Source: JADMII01 sp036278595
Lineage (GTDB): Bacteria > Chloroflexota > Dehalococcoidia > DSTF01 > JACRBR01
Length of the DNA stretch: 14,816 nucleotides
Direction of reading: 5' to 3'
Assembly: GCA_036278595.1 (NCBI GenBank)
Contig: DASUKS010000281.1
Coordinates: 1-14,816 of the forward strand
Shown: positions 1 to 8,093 of the stretch, piece after piece
Layout: every line of letters starts with the position of its first letter
How positions within the stretch are numbered: position 1 is the first letter of the stretch
Translations under genes and position numbers: made by a program
The notes under the pieces: generated by a model
What the model was told of the DNA's origin: nothing
Seen by the model: only the letters and a program-made list of their open reading frames with translations
The model's database searches: none

Positions 1-50
1 CAGACGAGCACGCCTACTCGGGAAGGTCGAGCACGACGGGATGGGTATGA
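1..50 (+). CDS. 3' end of an unidentified upstream gene (partial)
   Basis: Frame 3 is open from the window edge and ends at TGA 48-50, giving a C-terminal tail that reads DEHAYSGRSSTTGWV. The stop overlaps ATG at 47 as ATGA, the classical arrangement of translationally coupled genes. That overlap is the main reason to believe this frame is coding. With 15 codons visible no family can be assigned. Alternatively the downstream gene simply extends leftwards, because its own frame is also open to the window edge. Confidence 0.35.
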   Translation, partial: DEHAYSGRSSTTGWV

Positions 51-646
51 CGCAGGAACACGCCGAGCAGGGCGAAGCCATCGACCGCGCCGCGCGCATC
101 ATCGCGCAGGCGCTCATGGAGGCGGAGGTCGTCCTCGCCGCTGACCGGGAGCGCCGCGGGCAGCAGGTCCCGACCGAGGTCATCGACACACTCGAGCGGT
201 TCAGCTCGCTCCTCGGTCGCCTTGTCGAGCACACGGAGCACTTGGCCGAGCGCATGACCGAGCTGACAGAGGCCGTCGCCGCGCTCGCCGAGTCGCGCAC
301 CCGCGGCGCCGCGCCGGCGACCATCACACCCGGCCCGCAGCTTCCGGAGATGGAGCGCGCCTTCGCACCCGGCGGCGAAGGCATCGACGTGACGATCCAG
401 GCCGTGCCCGGATTCCAGGGTCTGATGGAGCTGCAGCGCTCGCTTGTGCGCCTGCCCGAAGTGCAGAGCGCGGCGGTGCGCAAGTACCAGGACGACGAGG
501 CGGCGATCCAGCTCGTGCTCGCCCAGCCGATGACGGCTTCGGGCATCGCGGCGGGTATCACGGGCAGCACCGGGCACCCGGTGATCGTCGACGAGGCGCG
601 CCCGGACCAGCTGCGCCTGCGCCTGCGCTTCCTCGACCAGCGCTGA
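47..646 (+). CDS. Hypothetical protein: coiled coil plus ferredoxin-like C-terminal domain
   Basis: A 199-residue soluble protein with no signal peptide and no membrane segment. Residues 1-40 are helical and charged. Residues about 44-84 look like a coiled coil (ERFSSLLGRLVEHTEHLAER). A Pro/Ala/Thr-rich linker covers about 85-108. Residues about 112-199 show an alternating beta-alpha-beta pattern (a VTIQAVPGF strand, a helix, then LPEVQSAAVRKY and IQLVLAQP), like small ferredoxin-like or HMA-like sensor domains, but without the CxxC of metal-binding HMA domains. The function is not recognised. ATG 47 is preferred because it overlaps the preceding stop as ATGA, although ATG 41 (two residues longer) is also possible. 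The coupling suggests a partner of the upstream product rather than of recF, which appears to have its own promoter. Confidence 0.7.
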   Translation: MTQEHAEQGEAIDRAARIIAQALMEAEVVLAADRERRGQQVPTEVIDTLERFSSLLGRLVEHTEHLAERMTELTEAVAALAESRTRGAAPATITPGPQLPEMERAFAPGGEGIDVTIQAVPGFQGLMELQRSLVRLPEVQSAAVRKYQDDEAAIQLVLAQPMTASGIAAGITGSTGHPVIVDEARPDQLRLRLRFLDQR

Positions 647-659
647 ACCCGCACGCGCT

Positions 660-677
660 ACCGGCACTTCGGCCGGT
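660..677. repeat. Hairpin between the hypothetical gene and recF
   Basis: Perfect 6-bp inverted repeat ACCGGC / GCCGGT around a 6-nt loop (ACTTCG). It lies just after the upstream stop and just before the recF -10 box. It could be a short terminator-like stem, but there is no U tract. It could also be an operator near the recF promoter. Confidence 0.4.
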
Positions 678-681
678 GGCC

Positions 682-687
682 TAGACT
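682..687 (+). promoter_or_regulatory. Probable recF -10 box, leaderless start
   Basis: TAGACT ends 6 nt before the GTG start at 694, so transcription would begin at or next to the start codon. No Shine-Dalgarno sequence is present. The same geometry recurs at five other genes in this window. Confidence 0.5.
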
Positions 688-693
688 GCCGCC

Positions 694-1860
694 GTGCACC
701 TGCGGCAGCTTTCGCTCGTCCATTTCCGCAACTACGAGCAACAGGAGCTGCGCTTCGACCCGGGTATCGTGCTGTTCCTCGGCGACAACGCGCAGGGCAA
801 GACGAACCTGCTCGAGGCCGCGTTCCTGCTCGCGGCCGGCCGCTCCGAGCGCGCGAGCGGCGACGCCGACTTTATCGCGTGGAGCCAGCGCGAAGAGACG
901 CAGCCGTTCGCGCGCGTCGCGAGCACGGCCGTGCGCGCGAGCGGCGAGGTCTCGGTCGAGCTGACCGTCGTCGGGCGCGAGGGCGCGCGGGGGCTCGTGG
1001 CGTCGAAGCGGTACAAGCTCAACGGCGTCGCGCGCCGCGGCTTCGACGTGGCGGGCGCGATCACGGCGGTGCTGTTCACGACAGACGACATGGAGCTGGT
1101 GAAGGGCGCGCCTTCGGACCGGCGCCGCTATCTCGATGTGATGCTGTCGCAGGTGGACCGCGGGTACAACCGCGCGCTGTCCCGATATGGCAAGGTTGTG
1201 ACGCAGCGCAACGCGCTGCTCAAGCGCATCCGCGAGGGTGCGTCGCGCCCCGACGAGCTGGCGTACTGGGACGAGCAGCTCGCGGCCGACGGCAGCGTGT
1301 TGCTCTCGGCGCGCGCGATCGCGGTCGCGGAGGTGCGGGGCTACGCGGCGGAGTCGTACGCCGGCCTGAGCGGCGAGCGGGAGGAGCTCGACGTGACGTA
1401 CGAACCGAGATTCAACGACCGCTGGCCGGCGGAGCGCATCGAAGCGACCCCGGCCGAAGAACTGCAACCGGCGCTGCTCGAGCGGCTGGCTTCCGGCCGC
1501 GACCGCGACATCGCTGCGGGCATGACGCTCGTCGGGCCACACCGGGACGACCTGGCGATGACGCTCGGCGGCGAGCCCGCGTCGTCGTTCGCGTCGCGGG
1601 GGCAGCAGCGCACGGCGGCGCTCGCGCTGCGGCTCGCCGAGTCGCGTCTGCTGCGTGAGCGCACCGGTGAGCGTCCAGTCCTGCTGCTCGACGACGTGCT
1701 GTCGGAGCTCGACGCCTCGCGGCGGGAGAGCGTGCTCTCGTCGCTCGACGCCGATCAGGTGCTGATCACCAGCGCCGACCCCGACCGCTTCGCATCGGCC
1801 GCGATGCGCAACGCGCAGACCTACCGCGTCGCGGGAGGTCACGCCATGCAGGATCGCTAG
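694..1860 (+). CDS. recF: DNA replication and repair protein RecF
   Basis: SMC-like ATPase of the RecFOR pathway, which loads RecA on gapped DNA. The 388-residue length is close to normal for RecF. The N-terminus has the typical sequence LxLxHFRNY (residues 6-14). The Walker A loop GDNAQGKTN spans residues 30-38. The ABC signature is SRGQQRT (301-307). Walker B reads VLLLDDVLSELD (329-340), with the D-loop following. Start: GTG 694 fits the family N-terminus exactly, and a TAGACT box 6 nt upstream suggests a leaderless mRNA. The gene is not beside dnaN, dnaA or gyrB here, since its left neighbour is an unrelated hypothetical gene. All catalytic motifs are intact. Confidence 0.96.
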   Translation: MHLRQLSLVHFRNYEQQELRFDPGIVLFLGDNAQGKTNLLEAAFLLAAGRSERASGDADFIAWSQREETQPFARVASTAVRASGEVSVELTVVGREGARGLVASKRYKLNGVARRGFDVAGAITAVLFTTDDMELVKGAPSDRRRYLDVMLSQVDRGYNRALSRYGKVVTQRNALLKRIREGASRPDELAYWDEQLAADGSVLLSARAIAVAEVRGYAAESYAGLSGEREELDVTYEPRFNDRWPAERIEATPAEELQPALLERLASGRDRDIAAGMTLVGPHRDDLAMTLGGEPASSFASRGQQRTAALALRLAESRLLRERTGERPVLLLDDVLSELDASRRESVLSSLDADQVLITSADPDRFASAAMRNAQTYRVAGGHAMQDR

Positions 1861-1987
1861 GGCAGCAGGGCTCGGCGCGTCTCTGTGACGATGGACGATG
1901 GAGCATCGAAGCCGGGCGCCCAGACGGCAGGCGCGGAGCCACGCGCCCAACGACCATCGCCCGGCGGCCAACTTCCGGAGACAAAGA

Positions 1988-2015
1988 GATGCCCCTCCGG
2001 CGAAAGAGGGGCATC
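1988..2015. repeat. Perfect 10-bp hairpin downstream of recF
   Basis: GATGCCCCTC and GAGGGGCATC pair perfectly around an 8-nt loop (CGGCGAAA), about 130 nt after the recF stop. There is no U tract on the plus strand; on the minus strand the stem is followed by a mildly T-rich stretch (TCTTTGTCT). It may be a factor-independent-like terminator or a structured element. The surrounding 1861-2186 gap has no convincing gene. Confidence 0.5.
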
Positions 2016-2023
2016 AGAGGCAC

Positions 2024-2077
2024 GGGAGGGGCCTCCCGGGCGACGGAATCGCACAGCGCATACGATACGGTTCCGTC
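2024..2077. repeat. Two further inverted repeats in the recF-xre gap
   Basis: GGGAGG (2024-2029) faces CCTCCC (2032-2037) across 2 nt. GACGGAA (2042-2048) faces TTCCGTC (2071-2077) across 22 nt. A TACGAT box lies at 2061-2066 inside the second pair and could be a -10 element for an unknown transcript. The meaning is unclear; this is a description only. Confidence 0.3.
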
Positions 2078-2125
2078 CGCAGCGCGATTCTCCGCCGCGC
2101 GCGGCTGCCGCGTCAACATCAATAT

Positions 2126-2140
2126 GTACACAAGTTGTAC
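2126..2140. promoter_or_regulatory. Candidate operator of the first XRE gene
   Basis: GTACA (2126-2130) and TGTAC (2136-2140) form a 5-5-5 palindrome, about 12 bp upstream of the likely -35 box. The locally AT-richer base composition stands out from the surroundings. Binding by the adjacent XRE proteins is an inference from position. Confidence 0.4.
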
Positions 2141-2152
2141 CACTCTCGAATC

Positions 2153-2180
2153 TTGACGGGCGGTAGCAAACACGCATGAT
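2153..2180 (+). promoter_or_regulatory. Promoter of the XRE pair, leaderless
   Basis: -35 TTGACG (2153-2158), a 16-bp spacer and -10 CATGAT (2175-2180) end 6 nt before ATG 2187. The predicted transcript therefore starts at the start codon. No Shine-Dalgarno sequence precedes it. Confidence 0.5.
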
Positions 2181-2186
2181 TGCTCT

Positions 2187-3050
2187 ATGCCTGACTGGCG
2201 CGCATCACTGCACCGCTCGCGACGCAGCCTGGGGCTCTCGCGTGAAGAGCTGGGGCGCCTCGCGGGCGTCTCGGCGGCGACGGTGCGCGCGTACGAGACG
2301 GGGCGCCGGCGCGCCTCCCGCCGTCACCTCCAGGCGCTGATCTGGACGCTCAACGTGCCCTACGACGAGGGCAACGCGATGCTCGAGGACGCCGGCTTCG
2401 CGGCGCGCAAGACGCGCTTCACGCCGCAGAACCACCCGCACTACTATTACGCGGCCGAGGAGTTGCCGCGCGCGGTCGAGGAGGCGCCGTGGCCGGAGTT
2501 CGTGCTCAACGACGCGGTCGAGCTGGTCGCTGCCAACAGCGCGGTGCAGGCTGTCTGGGACGTCGACGTCGCGGCGGAGCGGGCGGTGCGCTCGCAGGTG
2601 CAGATGAACCTGCTGAGCGTGGCGAGCGACGGGCGCTTCGCCGACCGGGTGGGCAACTGGGACGAGGTCGTCGGCGCGCTCGCGACCGTGCTCAAGGCGC
2701 GCCCGCACGACATCGACCACCCGAACCCGTACCTCGATGCGGTGCTTGCGGAGTTCGCTCGCGGCGATTCCGCGTACCTGGCGCGCCTGACCGACGTCTG
2801 GGTGAGGACGCCACCGCACGACTCGCGCTGCTATTGGCGCTACCCCGTCGTCTGGCGCGACGCCGAGCACGGCGAGATGCGCTTCCTCGCAACGGTGTCC
2901 GTGTGCAGCGAGCCCGACGGGACGGCGTTCAACGCCTGGCACCCGCTCGATGGCCAGACCTGGGACGCGCTCGCGCGTGTGAAGGCGCGCTGGACCGCCG
3001 TGCGCGCACTCGCGCACGCGGGTGAGGTGAGGGCCCATGCCGGCACGTAA
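2187..3050 (+). CDS. XRE-family regulator with MmyB-like ligand-binding domain (copy 1)
   Basis: A 287-residue DNA-binding regulator. Residues about 6-60 form an XRE/Cro helix-turn-helix (LSREELGRLAGVSAATVRAYETGRR). Residues about 85-275 match the PAS-like MmyB ligand-binding domain: an aromatic YYYAAEEL entry, a PWPEF block at 101-105, NDAVELVAAN, then NLLSVAS, a conserved NWDEV and a C-terminal beta region. Such proteins are common in Actinobacteria and Chloroflexota. From memory, a structure of a Chloroflexus relative carried a bound fatty acid, so an acyl ligand is conceivable but not shown here. The start fits the promoter at 2153-2180. The gene overlaps its paralogue by 14 nt and is probably co-transcribed with it. 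Confidence 0.9.
   Translation: MPDWRASLHRSRRSLGLSREELGRLAGVSAATVRAYETGRRRASRRHLQALIWTLNVPYDEGNAMLEDAGFAARKTRFTPQNHPHYYYAAEELPRAVEEAPWPEFVLNDAVELVAANSAVQAVWDVDVAAERAVRSQVQMNLLSVASDGRFADRVGNWDEVVGALATVLKARPHDIDHPNPYLDAVLAEFARGDSAYLARLTDVWVRTPPHDSRCYWRYPVVWRDAEHGEMRFLATVSVCSEPDGTAFNAWHPLDGQTWDALARVKARWTAVRALAHAGEVRAHAGT
3024..3030 (+). promoter_or_regulatory. Shine-Dalgarno site of the second XRE gene
   Basis: GAGGTGA lies 6 nt before ATG 3037, inside the last codons of the first XRE gene. It supports 3037 as the start and coupled translation. Confidence 0.6.
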
Positions 3051-3936
3051 CGGGCACTCGCCGGACGGCGAGTGGCGGCAGATGCTCCTGCGGGCGCGGA
3101 AGCGTCTCGGCGTCTCGCGCGAGGCGCTCGCGACGCTCTCGGGCGTCTCGGCGTCGGCCGTGCGGGGGTACGAGATCGGGCGCCGGCACCCCAAGCAGGA
3201 CTCGCTCGAGGCGATCCTGGACGCGCTTAAGCTCGACCGCACGGAATCGAACCCGATCCGCGAGAGCGCTGGCTTCGCGCCGGTCCGTTCGCTGTACGAC
3301 CACCGCGCCGGCTACTACTTCACCGTCGAAGAACTGCAGACCGAGGTCGAGCGGGTGCCGTGGCCGGAGTTCGTCGTGAACGACACGGTCGAGGTCGTGG
3401 CGGCGAACCGCATGGCGAGCGCCGTTTGGGGCCTCGACTTCCAGGCCGAGCGCAAGCGCCGGACGCCCTTGCAGCGCAACCTGCTCGCGGTGGCGAGCGA
3501 GATGGACTTCCCGCGCGTCGTGGAGAACTGGGACGAGATCCTCGAGTTGCTCGCCTCGGTCTACAAGGGATCGGCGAACATGGACTCCGACCTCGGCGAG
3601 CCGAGCCCGTACCTCGCGCAGGTGATCGGGCACTTCACGACGGCGAACCCGCAATTCCTGCAGCGACTGCTCGAGGCGTGGACCCGGGCGACGCCATCGC
3701 CGGCGAAGGTGCGGCTCACGTACCGGGTGATCTGGAACCACCGGCGCCACGGGCGGATGATCTTCCACTGCGTGATGGGGACGGCGAGCGAGCACGAGGG
3801 TCTGACGTTCAACGACTGGATCCCGGTGAACCCCGCGACGTGGACGGCGCTCCACGGCCTGATGCTCGAGTTGGGCGAGGATCCGCGCGCGTGGGAACAG
3901 TACCTCTCGCGGCCGCGCCGCGTGCTCGAACCGTGA
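3037..3936 (+). CDS. XRE-family regulator with MmyB-like ligand-binding domain (copy 2)
   Basis: A 299-residue paralogue of the preceding protein with the same domain order. The HTH covers about residues 12-67 (VSREALATLSGVSASAVRGY) and the MmyB-like domain about 90-285, with PWPEF at 108-112, VNDTVEVVAAN, QRNLLAVAS and NWDEI. The two share these blocks almost word for word but differ in loops and have independent C-terminal tails, so the duplication is not recent. Start ATG 3037 has a good Shine-Dalgarno sequence and lies 14 nt inside copy 1. The pair may form homo- or heterodimers or respond to different ligands; this is inference. A CAGATG repeat begins 15 bp after the stop. Confidence 0.9.
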   Translation: MPARNGHSPDGEWRQMLLRARKRLGVSREALATLSGVSASAVRGYEIGRRHPKQDSLEAILDALKLDRTESNPIRESAGFAPVRSLYDHRAGYYFTVEELQTEVERVPWPEFVVNDTVEVVAANRMASAVWGLDFQAERKRRTPLQRNLLAVASEMDFPRVVENWDEILELLASVYKGSANMDSDLGEPSPYLAQVIGHFTTANPQFLQRLLEAWTRATPSPAKVRLTYRVIWNHRRHGRMIFHCVMGTASEHEGLTFNDWIPVNPATWTALHGLMLELGEDPRAWEQYLSRPRRVLEP

Positions 3937-3950
3937 GTGTGATCAGCCAT

Positions 3951-4007
3951 AACGCAGATGGGCGCAGATTGCGTCGGAACCACAGATGACACAGATGGCA
4001 CAGATGG
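3951..4007. repeat. CAGATG repeat cluster (family A)
   Basis: ACGCAGATGGGCGCAGATT is followed, after a short spacer, by three consecutive 9-nt units: CACAGATGA, CACAGATGG, CACAGATGG. The same two blocks in the same order occur at 14399-14465, and in inverted orientation at 14550-14609. It lies between the XRE pair and the hydrolase. Confidence 0.85.
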
Positions 4008-4089
4008 TGGCTGGTAGACAATCCGACCTAGACGCCGATCAGCATCGCCAATCGAGGTGCGCGCTCACGTAGTCCGCGTGCGCGGCGGA

Positions 4090-4107
4090 GTACGCGCCTT
4101 CGCGTAC
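4090..4107. promoter_or_regulatory. Hairpin/operator upstream of the hydrolase gene
   Basis: GTACGCG (4090-4096) and CGCGTAC (4101-4107) are a perfect 7-bp inverted repeat with a CCTT centre. It sits where the -35 region of the TACCAT promoter should be, so it is a plausible operator. A second, smaller inverted repeat, TCCGC (4073-4077) and GCGGA (4085-4089), adjoins it. The binding protein is unknown. Confidence 0.4.
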
Positions 4108-4123
4108 GGTGCGCGCGGTTCGC

Positions 4124-4129
4124 TACCAT
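4124..4129 (+). promoter_or_regulatory. Probable hydrolase -10 box, leaderless start
   Basis: TACCAT ends 7 nt before ATG 4137. This favours ATG 4137 over the upstream in-frame ATG at 4128, which lies inside the -10 box itself. Confidence 0.45.
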
Positions 4130-4136
4130 GGAAGTG

Positions 4137-5063
4137 ATGTTTCGCCGGCTCGTTGCCGCCGGTCTCGCCGTCGCGGTGCCGCCGTTCGCGTTGACCGCCG
4201 TCTCGGAGCGCATTCTGCGTCCGCGCCTGCTGTACACCGGCCCGTGGAACCCCGCGCCGCCGTCGGAGGTTGGCGCGCCGTACGAGGAGGCGCGATTCTG
4301 GACGGCAGACGGGCTGGAGTTGCAGGGATGGTTCTTCCCGGCGCAGGACGTGCCGCACCCGGCGCCGACCCTACTCTTCATGCACGGGACGAGCTACAAC
4401 GCGAGTGACCTCTGGGTGACGCCGGACCGCGTCGATGCGTTCCGGGAGTTCCTGCGCGACATCGGCTGCAACTTCTTCGTCTTCGACTACCGCGGCTACG
4501 GCAACAACCCGGGCGTGCCCACTGAGGACGGCACCTACCTCGATGCCACCGCGGCGCTCGGCTGGCTGTACGAGCGCCAGGACGTGGACGCGCAGACGAT
4601 CTTCTTCTACGGCTTCTCGCTCGGGACGGGCATCGCAACGGAACTGGCGATGCGAGAGCCGAGCGCGGGGCTCATCCTGCGCTCCCCGTTCACCTCGATC
4701 CGCGGCATGATCTACGACTGGTTCCCGCGCGTGCGCTACCTGCTACGTGTCGCGCCGTGGCTGCCACGGACGAACTATGACACGCTCGCGAAGATCCGGC
4801 GCCTCGACCGGCCGCTGCTCGTGATGCACGGCGACGCCGACGAGACGGTGCCCCACTACATGGGACGCGCGGTGTTCGATGCCGCGCCGGAGCCGAAGAC
4901 GTTCGTCACGTTCCCGGATGGCGGCCATCGCGACATTGCGAACGAGATGGTGGTGCCGGCGATCCGCAGCTTCATCGCGGACGTGCTGGGGCGCGAGATG
5001 CCGCCCGTCGCGTTCCACCCGCCCGGCGCCGCGGGCGACGATGCGGCTGCGGCGGCAAGCTGA
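4137..5063 (+). CDS. Alpha/beta hydrolase, membrane-anchored or exported
   Basis: A 308-residue serine hydrolase of the ABHD12/13 (Bem46-like) type. An N-terminal hydrophobic stretch (LVAAGLAVAVPPFALTAV, about residues 5-22) follows Arg-Arg and looks like a signal anchor. The oxyanion/HG region is FMHGTSYN. The nucleophile elbow GFSLGTG carries Ser161. The acid is Asp235 in HGDADETVP. The base is His264 in GGHRD. The catalytic triad is therefore complete. Substrates of this group are typically acylglycerols, lipids or esters; the actual substrate here cannot be read from sequence. ATG 4137 is chosen from the -10 position; ATG 4128 would add three residues. The C-terminus ends in an Ala/Asp-rich tail. 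It follows the XRE pair but has its own promoter. Confidence 0.88.
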   Translation: MFRRLVAAGLAVAVPPFALTAVSERILRPRLLYTGPWNPAPPSEVGAPYEEARFWTADGLELQGWFFPAQDVPHPAPTLLFMHGTSYNASDLWVTPDRVDAFREFLRDIGCNFFVFDYRGYGNNPGVPTEDGTYLDATAALGWLYERQDVDAQTIFFYGFSLGTGIATELAMREPSAGLILRSPFTSIRGMIYDWFPRVRYLLRVAPWLPRTNYDTLAKIRRLDRPLLVMHGDADETVPHYMGRAVFDAAPEPKTFVTFPDGGHRDIANEMVVPAIRSFIADVLGREMPPVAFHPPGAAGDDAAAAAS

Positions 5064-5093
5064 CGGCGGCGGACCCGCTGACGGTCGCGCGCA

Positions 5094-5573
5094 CTACGCG
5101 TCGCGCACCGGCTCCAGGCCCCAGCGCTGCATGACCGCCTTCGTCGTCTCCGGGTCGACGGCGCCGCGCGCTTCCTGGATCGCCTGCGCCATCGCCAGGA
5201 AGTAGCCGAGGTGGCTCGCCGGCGAGATCGTCAGCAGGAAGCGCAGCCTGCCTGTCCCCGCGTTGCTGAAGGTGTGCGCCAGTCCGATCGGCGTGACGAA
5301 GGCGTCGCCGGCGCCCAGCCGGATCACCTCGCCGTTGACCGGCAGCGCCATGTCACCTTCGAGCACGTAGATCACTTCCTCGTGCTGGTGGTGGATGTGC
5401 GGCGGCGGGCTGAACGGACCATCGAACGTGAACTCGATGACGGCGTGCGTGCCGCTCGTGTGGCTGCCGTCCTCGATGACGAGGATCCCCATCGGCCCGG
5501 CCTGGATGCGCGTGCCGCCGTTGCCCTTGACGACCACCGGCTCGACTGCTTCGGACGTGTGACTCGGTGCCAA
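5094..5573 (-). CDS. Cupin-domain protein
   Basis: A 159-residue single-domain cupin. Motif 1 reads HIHHQHEEVIYVLEG, with ligands His59, His61 and Glu66, then Gly73. Motif 2 is GDAFVTPIGLAHTFSNAG, with Gly89, Pro95, Gly97, His100 and Asn104, matching the G(X)5PXG(X)2H(X)3N pattern exactly. A mononuclear metal site is thus predicted. Enzyme versus binding role is open; such cupins include dioxygenases, isomerases and quercetinase-like proteins. The start is TTG at 5573, supported by an AGGAGG Shine-Dalgarno sequence 7 nt away (5581-5586, minus strand). It is divergent from marR and shares its operator region, so it is the likely regulated target. Confidence 0.88.
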   Translation of the reverse strand: MAPSHTSEAVEPVVVKGNGGTRIQAGPMGILVIEDGSHTSGTHAVIEFTFDGPFSPPPHIHHQHEEVIYVLEGDMALPVNGEVIRLGAGDAFVTPIGLAHTFSNAGTGRLRFLLTISPASHLGYFLAMAQAIQEARGAVDPETTKAVMQRWGLEPVRDA

Positions 5574-5589
5574 GGATGTTCCTCCTGTG

Positions 5590-5604
5590 GTAAACTCCGT
5601 TTAC
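5590..5604. promoter_or_regulatory. MarR-type operator 1
   Basis: GTAAACTCCGTTTAC is a perfect palindrome of GTAAAC and GTTTAC around 3 nt. It lies in the predicted 5' leader of the cupin mRNA, between its transcription start and its Shine-Dalgarno site. Its centre is 27 bp from that of operator 2. Confidence 0.75.
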
Positions 5605-5613
5605 TGTAGCGAG

Positions 5614-5619
5614 ATAGTA
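5614..5619 (-). promoter_or_regulatory. Probable cupin -10 box
   Basis: On the minus strand this reads TACTAT, placing the transcript start near 5607 and leaving a leader of about 34 nt with a good Shine-Dalgarno site. Operator 2 overlaps its upstream edge. Confidence 0.45.
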
Positions 5620-5631
5620 AATCGCATTTAC
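5617..5631. promoter_or_regulatory. MarR-type operator 2
   Basis: GTAAATCGCATTTAC is a perfect palindrome of GTAAAT and ATTTAC around 3 nt, with the same plan as operator 1. It overlaps the cupin -10 (5614-5619) on one side and the marR -10 (TACCAT 5629-5634) on the other, so one bound dimer could block both promoters. Confidence 0.75.
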
Positions 5632-5634
5632 CAT
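5629..5634 (+). promoter_or_regulatory. Probable marR -10 box, leaderless start
   Basis: TACCAT ends 8 nt before GTG 5643. No Shine-Dalgarno sequence is present. The box overlaps operator 2, consistent with autorepression. Confidence 0.45.
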
Positions 5635-5642
5635 GGTGTCAA

Positions 5643-6083
5643 GTGTCCAGATTACCACCACCGGCACTCATCGGCGCCCTCCTGCGGGTCCCCTCGCAGG
5701 CTATCCACCGGCGGCTCATCGCAGAACTGAACGCGGCCGGCTTCCGGGACCTGCGGCTCCCGCACATCGCCGTCTTTTCGTACCCGAGCCCGGACGGTGC
5801 GCGGCCGGGCGACCTCGCAGAGCGTGCGGGGATGAGCAAGCAGGCGATGAACCAGCTCCTCCAGAGCCTGGAGCAGCTCGGCTACCTGCGACGCATCGCC
5901 GACGAAGCGGACGCCCGCGCGCGGATCGTGCGGCTGACCAGGCGCGGGCAAGCCGTGTGGGATGAGGAATTCAGGGTGCTGGAGCAGATCGAGCAGGAGT
6001 GGCGCGCGACGCTCGGGGAGAAGTCGTTCGAGCAGCTCAAGCGGCTGCTGCAGAAGGCGTGGGCGTCGGACGCCGTGCCGTGA
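5643..6083 (+). CDS. MarR-family transcriptional regulator
   Basis: A 146-residue winged-helix regulator of normal MarR length. The N-terminal dimerisation helix covers about residues 8-32. The HTH includes GDLAERAGMSKQAMNQLLQS (56-75), with the recognition helix at about 65-79. The wing has the characteristic DEADARARIVRLTRRG (87-102). The C-terminal helix pair at about 106-140 completes the dimer interface. Start GTG 5643 is in line with a -10 box 8 nt upstream; ATG 5633 is out of frame. It is divergent from the cupin gene, with two palindromic operators in the shared 69-bp region, so repression of both genes is likely, relieved by a small ligand. The ligand is not identifiable. Confidence 0.92.
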   Translation: MSRLPPPALIGALLRVPSQAIHRRLIAELNAAGFRDLRLPHIAVFSYPSPDGARPGDLAERAGMSKQAMNQLLQSLEQLGYLRRIADEADARARIVRLTRRGQAVWDEEFRVLEQIEQEWRATLGEKSFEQLKRLLQKAWASDAVP

Positions 6084-6126
6084 TGGCATGCAGATCTGCG
6101 GTACCGATGTAGGACGCCATTCGGAG

Positions 6127-6185
6127 AGATTCTTCGCTGGCGCTCAGAATGACAGCGTGACATGTGTGAGCGCGCGGAATGACAG
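6127..6185. repeat. Dispersed repeat, family B (minus orientation)
   Basis: GAGATTCTTCGCTGGCGCTC followed by AGAATGACAGC, then a second partial copy GCGCGGAATGACAGCG. On the minus strand this reads as TCATTCTGAGCG and AGCGAAGAATCTCT, matching copies at 13355-13385 (plus) and 14773-14816 (minus). It sits between convergent marR and aspS and fills most of that gap. No typical terminator was seen. Confidence 0.75.
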
Positions 6186-6224
6186 CGCCCAGGCCCGCGC
6201 CGAACCGACCCGCGACTTTGCCAG

Positions 6225-8042
<1,818 letters not shown>

Positions 8043-8087
8043 GCTTGCGCTCCTCTTCTGCTTCCGTGTGCGTGAGGGTAATGCCGC

Positions 8088-8093
8088 AGTGTA
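8088..8093 (-). promoter_or_regulatory. Probable aspS -10 box
   Basis: Minus strand TACACT, predicting a transcript start near 8081 and a leader of about 39 nt containing the Shine-Dalgarno site. No clear -35 box was seen. Between this box and 8281 I see no gene and no strong structure. Confidence 0.4.

Noticed and set aside
1885..2179. Two overlapping 93-codon frames in the recF-xre gap
   Set aside because: Low-complexity Arg/Pro/Ala composition, no ribosome site, and they run through the inverted repeats and the xre promoter.
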